A DNA stretch of 64,000 bases from an uncultured bacterium. GTDB lineage: Bacteria > Bacillota_I > Bacilli_A > RFN20 > CAG-826. The notes below the pieces were generated by a model. That model did no database searches, was not told where the DNA came from, and was given only the letters and a program-made list of their open reading frames with translations. Location: the NCBI GenBank assembly GCA_949288485.1, contig CASEKC010000004.1, positions 1 to 64,000 on the forward strand. The letters run 5' to 3'. Below are positions 54,527 through 61,682 of this stretch, piece by piece (within the stretch, counting starts at the first letter, position 1; each line of letters begins with the position of its first letter). A program made the position numbers and the translations under genes.

Positions 54527-55081
54527 TTATTTATTATATAAGCTCATAGCTTTATTAAAACTTTCTTTTATTGCAACTTTTAAAGCTTCAACAGCATTAT
54601 TTTGAGATTCTTCAATTAAATCTTTTTCTTCTTTTGAAGGTTTAGATAACACAAAATCAATATTATTATAAGTTGGACTACCTATTCCAACGCGGATTCT
54701 TTTAAATTCTTGTGTTCCTATATTATTAATAATAGATTTAATTCCGTTGTGTCCACCGCTACTTCCTTCAAATTTTAATTTTAAATGACCAACTTTAATA
54801 TCCATGTCATCGTAAACAACAATTAAATCACCAACATCGATATCAAAATAATCCATTATTTCTTTAATAGCGATACCACTATTGTTCATATAAGTTTGTG
54901 GTTTTTGCAAAATGATATCTTCACCCATATATTTTCCTTTAAAATATAAAGAGTGAAAACCAGACTTTGTGATATCTTCGCCTAAAGAATCTGCAAATTT
55001 ATCTACAACATCAAAACCCATGTTGTGACGGGTATGTTCATATTCTTTTCCAAAATTTCCTAATCCGACAATAAGTTTCAT
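54527..55081 (-). CDS. pth: Peptidyl-tRNA hydrolase
   Basis: 184 residues. IVGLGNFGKEY with Asn9, TRHNMGF with catalytic His19, QTYMNNSG, and VYDDMDIKVG with the catalytic Asp are the full active site. It recycles peptidyl-tRNA released from ribosomes. First gene of the pth-mfd-rqcP-tilS block. There is no Shine-Dalgarno; TATATT ends six bases before the ATG, so the mRNA may be leaderless. Confidence 0.95.
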   Translation of the reverse strand: MKLIVGLGNFGKEYEHTRHNMGFDVVDKFADSLGEDITKSGFHSLYFKGKYMGEDIILQKPQTYMNNSGIAIKEIMDYFDIDVGDLIVVYDDMDIKVGHLKLKFEGSSGGHNGIKSIINNIGTQEFKRIRVGIGSPTYNNIDFVLSKPSKEEKDLIEESQNNAVEALKVAIKESFNKAMSLYNK

Positions 55082-55258
55082 AACGTTAATATATTACATT
55101 TTTTTAATAAAAAATAAAGTTAAATAAGATCAAAAGTGGTATTTATGTAATTAGTTTTCACGTGAAAATAATAAATGATAAAAATTTTTATTTTTTTGTC
55201 CGAAAACAAGAGAATTTTTCTTTTAATTTTTGCCTACTAATTTTAGAATAAAAAATAA

Positions 55259-55276
55259 ATTGACTAATCTGTCAAT
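55259..55276. promoter_or_regulatory. Likely TetR operator
   Basis: ATTGAC-TAATCT-GTCAAT, perfect six-base arms, 37 bases before the TetR start codon. Size and symmetry fit a TetR-family site that autoregulates this operon. A second palindrome, TTTTCACGTGAAAA (about 55148-55161), lies further upstream. Nothing else is recognised in 55082-55312. Confidence 0.6.
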
Positions 55277-55312
55277 GCCTATTATTATTTTTTCTTACCT
55301 GGAGGAAAAACT

Positions 55313-55903
55313 ATGCCAAGAACACCTGAAGCAAATCAATTTGTTAAAGAAAAAAGAAAAAAAGAAATACTTCTTGCTGCTTTAAAACTATTCTGTTTGC
55401 AAGGTTATGAACATGTAACTATGGATAGAATTTCAAAAGAAGCAAAGGTTTCTCATGGTTTAATTTACCATTATTTTAGTAAGAAAACCGAAATTCTTTC
55501 TGAATTGATAAGTGAAAGTCGTCAAAAATTTAATCAAATTTTTAATCTTGATCACATCAAGACATTAAAAGGAACTGAATTTTTCCAAAATTTCACTGAA
55601 TTTATTATTTCAGCGGTTAGTTTGGGTGGCGAATATTCTTATTACATAGCGTTGTATTTGAATTTTAAAATATCCCCAACTCTTTATGAAGATTTTGGTT
55701 CCACTTCTTACTTTAAAGAGTTAGAGAATAATTTCAAAATTGCACAAAGTGAAGGTAAATTTGAAAAAGGAAGCCCAAAAGAATATTTAATCTGTTACTT
55801 TTTCTTATTAAAATCAATTACAATGTCAGCAATTTATTCAAATAATAAAAACACAATACCTTCAGCCGAGGTTATATTAAATTTATTTAAAAGGAGCATC
55901 TAA
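55313..55903 (+). CDS. TetR-family transcriptional regulator
   Basis: 196 residues. The N-terminal helix-turn-helix is typical: ILLAALKLFCLQGYEHVTM, RISKEAKVSHGLIYHYFSKK. The C-terminal ligand-binding part is variable as usual. GGAGG ribosome-binding site. It is two bases from the first exporter gene, so regulator and exporter are one operon; the ligand is probably a substrate of the pump. Confidence 0.9.
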   Translation: MPRTPEANQFVKEKRKKEILLAALKLFCLQGYEHVTMDRISKEAKVSHGLIYHYFSKKTEILSELISESRQKFNQIFNLDHIKTLKGTEFFQNFTEFIISAVSLGGEYSYYIALYLNFKISPTLYEDFGSTSYFKELENNFKIAQSEGKFEKGSPKEYLICYFFLLKSITMSAIYSNNKNTIPSAEVILNLFKRSI

Positions 55904-55905
55904 TA

Positions 55906-58098
55906 ATGGTTAAACTATTCAAAATAGTCGGAAAGAGATGGTATTTCTTACTCCTTGCAGTCATAGCGATTATTTGTCAATGTTGGTTCCAACTAAATTT
56001 GCCAGAATTTATGGGAAATATTCAAACCATCATTACATATAAACCTATTGATCCTAGTTCTGTAGGGGTTCCTTTATTAATCCCAGTAGAACTAGCAAAC
56101 CCTTTAACCAACCAAATAGTAGAAATTACACACTATCTTTCTCAAGATGAACTTACATCATTAATTTTAGGACAAGGCGGATGGATGATTTTATGTTGCG
56201 TCATAATTTTATTCTGTGCGTTCTGTCAATTTTATGGAGCTTCTACTGTTGGAGCTTACGTAGGCAAAGAATTAAGAAGAGAAATTTATGCAAAAGTAAA
56301 TACTCTTTCTTTAGCAGATTACAATAAATTTGGAACTGCTACTTTAATTACCAGAACAACTAATGATATCGAACAAATCAAAAACTATGTCATTATGTTC
56401 ATTAGAATGATTGTTATGTCTCCTACTTATATGATAATTGCTTTAATTAAGACATTATCATTACAAAATCCAGGACCAAAATTATCAATCGTTCTTGCAA
56501 TTACTATCCCAATTATTCTTGGAATTATGATAGTTATCTTCGTTTTTGCAATGCCTTTATTTAAACAAATGCAATCACGTATTGATGATGTCACTATCGT
56601 ATTAAGAGAGAACTTAACTGGTATAAGAGTCATTAGAGCTTATAACCAACAAAAAACTGAAACAGAAAAATTCGATAAAGTTAACACAAATTTAAAAAAT
56701 ATTATTGTTAAATCTGGAAGAATTATGTCTGTTGCAAATCCTTTCATTCAAATTATCTTTAACTTTGCATTCATTTGTATTTATGCATTCGGTTTCTATT
56801 TATTAACAGAAATTCAAGGCACAAATTTATCAGATTTCCGATTAACTATTAATACTCAAGTTTCAATTATTGCTGTTGTTGCTCAATATTCAATGCAAAT
56901 TATGAATTCATTCTTAATGCTTGCTATGATTATTGCAATGATTCCTCAAGCTGCTGCTTCTTATAAGAGAGTTTATGAAGTTATTAACACAAAAACATCA
57001 ATCAACGATAAAGAAGCAAGAGATTTTGCAGTTGAACAATATGAACTTCACCTCAAACGCTTAGAATTCAGATTTAAAGAAAATTATAAAGAAACTCATA
57101 ATGGAAGTGTCTTCTCTTACTCATTATTGAAAAATAAATATGAAGTAATGAGCCAAGAAGAGAAAGAAAAAGATCCACAATATAAAGATTTTATTGAATA
57201 TACAAATATTAGAAAAGATAGAGAAAGCATCCTCAAATCTTTGCAAGATGAAGAATCCGATGAATATATCAATATTATTAGTAAGAATTTCAACAAAGTT
57301 GAAAAATATGGTGAAATTGAATTCAAAAATGTATCTTTTCAATATCCTGATGCTAATACACCAACGATTATGAATATTTCTTTTAAAACAAAACCAGGTA
57401 CAACTACCGCAATCATTGGTTCAACAGGAAGTGGAAAATCAACATTGATTAATCTTATTCCTCGTTTCTATGATTCAACGACTGGAGAAATTTTATTCGA
57501 TGGAATAGATATTAAAAAAATACCTCAAAAAGTTTTAAGAGAACATATTGGTTTTGTTCCACAAAGCGCTGTTTTATTTACTGGAACAATTAAAGAAAAC
57601 ATTTGTTATGGTAAAACAGATGCTACTGATGAAGAAGTTCAAGAGGCATTAAGAGTAGCTCAAGCTTCAAATTTTGTCTCAAAACTTCCTGATCAATTAG
57701 ATACATTTGTTTCTCAAGGTGGTAAAAACTTCTCTGGTGGTCAAAAACAAAGATTATCTATTGCTAGATGTTTAGTTAGAAAACCTGAAATTTATGTATT
57801 CGATGATTCTTTCTCAGCTTTAGACTTTAAAACCGATGCTCAACTTAGAGCAGGATTAAAAACTTATACTAAAGATGCTTCTGTTATTGTTGTCGCTCAA
57901 AGAGTTTCATCAATTTTAGATGCAGATAATATTATCGTTTTAAACGAAGGTAAATGTGTCGGACAAGGAACTCATGCTGAGTTATTAAAAACATGTCCAG
58001 TTTATCAAGATATTGTTAGATCTCAACTTGATGCTGATGAAGTTGAAAAAACAATTAAATTAAATCAACAAGCTGCGATGGAAGGAGGTAATAAGTAA
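55906..58098 (+). CDS. ABC exporter half, degenerate-site subunit
   Basis: 730 residues: six-helix export domain, then ATPase with Walker A GSTGSGKST (about 505-513), signature FSGGQKQRL and Walker B VFDDS in which the catalytic Glu is Asp634. That substitution marks the non-hydrolysing site of heterodimeric exporters such as TM287/288 or BmrCD. Compared with the family there is an extra loop of about 80 residues between helix 1 and helix 2 and another of about 90 residues (about 370-465) between the membrane domain and the ATPase, highly charged. It overlaps its partner by one base. Multidrug or lipid export is likely. Confidence 0.9.
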   Translation: MVKLFKIVGKRWYFLLLAVIAIICQCWFQLNLPEFMGNIQTIITYKPIDPSSVGVPLLIPVELANPLTNQIVEITHYLSQDELTSLILGQGGWMILCCVIILFCAFCQFYGASTVGAYVGKELRREIYAKVNTLSLADYNKFGTATLITRTTNDIEQIKNYVIMFIRMIVMSPTYMIIALIKTLSLQNPGPKLSIVLAITIPIILGIMIVIFVFAMPLFKQMQSRIDDVTIVLRENLTGIRVIRAYNQQKTETEKFDKVNTNLKNIIVKSGRIMSVANPFIQIIFNFAFICIYAFGFYLLTEIQGTNLSDFRLTINTQVSIIAVVAQYSMQIMNSFLMLAMIIAMIPQAAASYKRVYEVINTKTSINDKEARDFAVEQYELHLKRLEFRFKENYKETHNGSVFSYSLLKNKYEVMSQEEKEKDPQYKDFIEYTNIRKDRESILKSLQDEESDEYINIISKNFNKVEKYGEIEFKNVSFQYPDANTPTIMNISFKTKPGTTTAIIGSTGSGKSTLINLIPRFYDSTTGEILFDGIDIKKIPQKVLREHIGFVPQSAVLFTGTIKENICYGKTDATDEEVQEALRVAQASNFVSKLPDQLDTFVSQGGKNFSGGQKQRLSIARCLVRKPEIYVFDDSFSALDFKTDAQLRAGLKTYTKDASVIVVAQRVSSILDADNIIVLNEGKCVGQGTHAELLKTCPVYQDIVRSQLDADEVEKTIKLNQQAAMEGGNK

Positions 58099-59930
58099 TG
58101 CCACCAAGAGGAAAAGTAGGCCAAGCTGAAAAACCAAAAGAATTTAAAAAGACCTTTAGAAAAATGCTTAAAGACTTCGGTCATCAATGGCATTTCATAC
58201 TTTTTATTGTTATTCTTGCAATAGGTAGTGCAATTTTAACAGTTATTACACCAAGCCTTTTAAGATCAATTTTAGATAATGCGCAAGACATGTTCATACG
58301 TAATGAATTCGAATTAACTGTTTCAATTAAATGGGATGTATTCTTATCAAATTTTGGTCTTTTATTAGGATTATATGCTATAGCTGCTATCTTATCATGG
58401 TTAAGCGAATTTACAGCTGTTTCTGTAAGTGCTCGTTATTCCTATGATATGAGAGTTAAAATTCAAGATAAATTAGATAGATTACCTTTATCTTATTTTG
58501 ATAGAGTTCCATATGGTGATACTTTATCAATTGGAACTAATGATGTTGATAATATTTCTAGAAACTTACAATCAATTATCACTCAAATATTCTCAGGAAT
58601 TACCCTTTTCTTTGGTTCTTTAATTGCAATGCTTGTCATTGATTGGAGAATCGCACTTGTCGCTTTTGCTTCTTTACCTTTATCATTTATATTTATTATT
58701 CTTATTTCTGTTTTTTCAGGTAAATTATTTACAAAATATAGAAAAGATTTAGGTGAATTAAACGGTAAAATCGAAGAAACATACGCAGGATATAAAATTA
58801 TTAAACTATTCAATAAAGAGGAAGATGTTGAAGAATCATTTAATAAAACTAATGTTTCAATGGAAAGGAGCGACCGTTTCTCTCAATTCTTATCAGGTTT
58901 AATTTTCCCAACAACTTTCTTTGTTAATAACCTTTGTTATGTTGGAATTGCTGTTGTTGCTGGTATCGTTTCAAGTGCCGGGACAATGATTTCATTCTTC
59001 CTTTATTTGAATCTTTTTACTAGACCACTTCAACAAATTGGACAAATTGCAAATATTATTCAATCAGTTGTCGCTAGTGGAGAAAGAATTTATTCACTTT
59101 TAGAAGAACAAGAAGAAATTCCTGAACTTAGTAATGCTATTTCAAATGAAGATAATATTAAAGGAACGTTTGATTTCGAACATGTTGATTTCTCATATTC
59201 TTCAGATAAACCATTAATTGAAGATATGAATTTACATGTTAATAATGGCGATATGATTGCAATTGTTGGTCCTACTGGAGCTGGAAAAACCACTTTAGTT
59301 AATTTAATTATGAGATTCTATGAAATTAATAATGGAATAATTAAACTTGATGGTGTTTCTACTAAAGGCTATACAAAAAATTGCTTAAGAGGATCAATTG
59401 GAATGGTTCTTCAAGAAACTTGGTTATTTAAAGGTACAATTAAAGAAAATTTATTATATGGTAATCAAGATGCAACCAATGAAGAAATTATTCAAGCATG
59501 TAAAGATGCTCATATTCATCACTTTATTGAAACTTTACCTGATGGATATAACTATATGTTAAATGAAGATGGAAATAACATCTCTCAAGGTCAAAGACAA
59601 CTTTTAACTATTGCTAGAGCTATTCTTTCTAAACCTAAAATCTTAATTTTAGATGAAGCCACTTCTTCAGTTGATACTCGTACTGAACAATTAATTCAAG
59701 ATGCTTTGGATAACATTATGAAAGGAAGAACCTCATTTGTTATCGCTCACCGTTTATCAACAATTAAAAACGCTAAAACAATTATTGTTATGAAAAAAGG
59801 TCATATTGTTGAAACTGGTAATCATCAAGAATTACTTGCTAAAAATGGTTTCTATGCTGAACTTTATAACTCTCAATTCTCTGGAGTTAATCCAATGGCT
59901 AAGGAAGAAAATTCAGTATTAGAAAGCTAA
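58098..59930 (+). CDS. ABC exporter half, catalytic subunit
   Basis: 610 residues: six membrane helices, Walker A GPTGAGKTT from Gly391, signature ISQGQRQLL, Walker B LILDEATSSVD with Asp519-Glu520 intact, and switch His in IAHRLSTI. It supplies the canonical residues the 730-residue partner lacks, so the two form a heterodimer. The N-terminal 30 residues are basic. Ends with a terminator shared with the convergent kinase gene. Confidence 0.93.
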   Translation: MPPRGKVGQAEKPKEFKKTFRKMLKDFGHQWHFILFIVILAIGSAILTVITPSLLRSILDNAQDMFIRNEFELTVSIKWDVFLSNFGLLLGLYAIAAILSWLSEFTAVSVSARYSYDMRVKIQDKLDRLPLSYFDRVPYGDTLSIGTNDVDNISRNLQSIITQIFSGITLFFGSLIAMLVIDWRIALVAFASLPLSFIFIILISVFSGKLFTKYRKDLGELNGKIEETYAGYKIIKLFNKEEDVEESFNKTNVSMERSDRFSQFLSGLIFPTTFFVNNLCYVGIAVVAGIVSSAGTMISFFLYLNLFTRPLQQIGQIANIIQSVVASGERIYSLLEEQEEIPELSNAISNEDNIKGTFDFEHVDFSYSSDKPLIEDMNLHVNNGDMIAIVGPTGAGKTTLVNLIMRFYEINNGIIKLDGVSTKGYTKNCLRGSIGMVLQETWLFKGTIKENLLYGNQDATNEEIIQACKDAHIHHFIETLPDGYNYMLNEDGNNISQGQRQLLTIARAILSKPKILILDEATSSVDTRTEQLIQDALDNIMKGRTSFVIAHRLSTIKNAKTIIVMKKGHIVETGNHQELLAKNGFYAELYNSQFSGVNPMAKEENSVLES

Positions 59931-59950
59931 TAAGTAACTAAATTATTTAA

Positions 59951-59980
59951 AAAAACACTGATTTTTAAGTCAGTGTTTTT
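59951..59980. terminator. Bidirectional terminator
   Basis: AAAAACACTGA (59951-59961) pairs with TCAGTGTTTTT (59970-59980), loop of eight, between the convergent exporter and FGGY kinase genes. Confidence 0.85.
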
Positions 59981-60006
59981 ATTTTTGTTTAAATTATAAA
60001 TTAAGA

Positions 60007-61572
60007 TTATTTAACAGAACCTTCATTATTTTTCTCTAAATAATCAGATAATGATGAATAAGTTTTCTTAAGTTTTGGATAAATAGTTGAATATACTTTT
60101 TTATATAAATATGAATATTTTTCACTATCTATTTTGCTAGGTTTAAAGACTTTTTCATAATTTACCATTGCTTTTTTAGCATCATTAACATCATCAAATA
60201 CTTTTAAAGAGATAAATTGAGACATTGCACAGCCTAATGAAGAAGCTTCATAATGGGTAGGTTTATAAACAGGTAAATTTAAAATATCCGCGGTAATTTG
60301 ACAAATAGCATCACTTCTAGATCCACCACCACTAATAGTTACATATTTACATTTTTGATGACTTCTTTTTTGAATAGAAATAAGCCCTTCTTTCATGGCG
60401 TATCCTAAACCTTCAATAATCGCTCTATAAATATGATATTTAGTATGAACATCATCATAAAAACCAATCATTGAACCTTTTCCTAAAGGTTTATCTAATT
60501 GAGGACCCCAATATGGTTGAACAACTAATCCATTGCTTCCTGGAGGTACATCTAAAATCTTTTGATTTAATAATTCTTCAGGAGCAATTTTTTCAATTTC
60601 AGCTTCATTGACATCTTCTTTAGCAAATTCTTTAGAAAACCAAGTTAGCATCCATGCTCCTCTATAAATTTGTACTTCACCACTATAATATCCTGGATAA
60701 GCAGTAATATAAGAAGGTAAAAAGTGAATAGGTTCAAAATATTTATCGCTAGTCATAGCAATTGAACAACTCGTTCCAAAACTAGCATGAGCGCTATATG
60801 GTTCAATAGCTCCAGCACCTAAAGCTTCGCAGCTCTTATCATTTCCTGTACCAATATAGGCTAATCCTTCTGGAAAACCAGTTTCCACGTGGCAAGTTTC
60901 TGTAATATTCCCAATAATTTCTCCTACTGAAAATATCTTTGGAAGCATTTTTGGATCAATTCCATAAATAATTCCTTTTAAATTATTTTTTCCATATAAT
61001 TTTCCAGTTTTAAAACATATTGGAGCATGGCCAATCATATTGGAAGCACTATCCCCTAAAACACCAAGCATTTTATAGTTTAAATATGAATTTAACGGAG
61101 CATAATACCTAGTTTTAGCCCAATTCTCTTTTTCGTTTTCTTGAAGCCATAAAGCTGGCGTTCTTTTTCTATTTAAAATAACAGTTTCACTCATTCCTAC
61201 AATCCGAAAAGCAAGGGAATATATTAAAGGAATTTTCTTTTCAAGACGGGCTTTTCTTTGATCGAGCCAAATAATTGCTGGTCGAACTGGTTTAAAATCT
61301 TTATCTAAAAGTACATAAGTATCTCTAAAGCAAGTTGAAGAAATTGAAGAACATTTTCCAACTAAATCCTTGTTTTTTCTAACAAGTCTTTTAGCTGCTT
61401 TACACATCATTTCATAGTAATAATCAGCATTTTGTTCACAATATCCTGGCTTAATTGAGAAATATGGTGGGTTATATTTTTCTTGTTCAAAAGCAAGAAA
61501 TTCACCCTTATCATTTATAACAGAAACTCGTACAGATTGAGTTCCATAATCAATACATAAAACGCAACTCAT
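60007..61572 (-). CDS. FGGY-family carbohydrate kinase
   Basis: 521 residues. CIDYGTQSVRVSVIN is the N-terminal phosphate-binding loop, IIWLDQRK the substrate-side motif with the catalytic Asp, and ISGGGSRSDAICQITADIL the FGGY signature region near the C-terminus. Xylulokinase, glycerol kinase and other FGGY enzymes share these; the sequence does not tell me the sugar. No transporter or isomerase gene is adjacent. No Shine-Dalgarno: TATAAT ends eight bases before the ATG, suggesting a leaderless mRNA. Divergent from ppdK. Confidence 0.88.
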   Translation of the reverse strand: MSCVLCIDYGTQSVRVSVINDKGEFLAFEQEKYNPPYFSIKPGYCEQNADYYYEMMCKAAKRLVRKNKDLVGKCSSISSTCFRDTYVLLDKDFKPVRPAIIWLDQRKARLEKKIPLIYSLAFRIVGMSETVILNRKRTPALWLQENEKENWAKTRYYAPLNSYLNYKMLGVLGDSASNMIGHAPICFKTGKLYGKNNLKGIIYGIDPKMLPKIFSVGEIIGNITETCHVETGFPEGLAYIGTGNDKSCEALGAGAIEPYSAHASFGTSCSIAMTSDKYFEPIHFLPSYITAYPGYYSGEVQIYRGAWMLTWFSKEFAKEDVNEAEIEKIAPEELLNQKILDVPPGSNGLVVQPYWGPQLDKPLGKGSMIGFYDDVHTKYHIYRAIIEGLGYAMKEGLISIQKRSHQKCKYVTISGGGSRSDAICQITADILNLPVYKPTHYEASSLGCAMSQFISLKVFDDVNDAKKAMVNYEKVFKPSKIDSEKYSYLYKKVYSTIYPKLKKTYSSLSDYLEKNNEGSVK

Positions 61573-61580
61573 AATGTTTT

Positions 61581-61631
61581 ATTATATTCTTTTTGATATT
61601 TATATCAAATTAGTTTTAAAAATGTTATAAT
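61581..61631. promoter_or_regulatory. Divergent promoters with palindrome (FGGY kinase / ppdK)
   Basis: Minus strand: TTGATA (61603-61608) and TATAAT (61581-61586), 16 apart, for the kinase. Plus strand: extended -10 TGTTATAAT (61623-61631) for ppdK, which has AGGAGG at 61665-61670, 12 bases before its ATG. A palindrome, TTGATAT-TT-ATATCAA (61593-61608), covers the kinase -35 and lies just upstream of the ppdK promoter, placed to control both. Confidence 0.6.
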
Positions 61632-61682
61632 CTCGTCGTAAGGTTTTGAACCAAACATTTTTTTAGGAGGAAATATAGAAAA

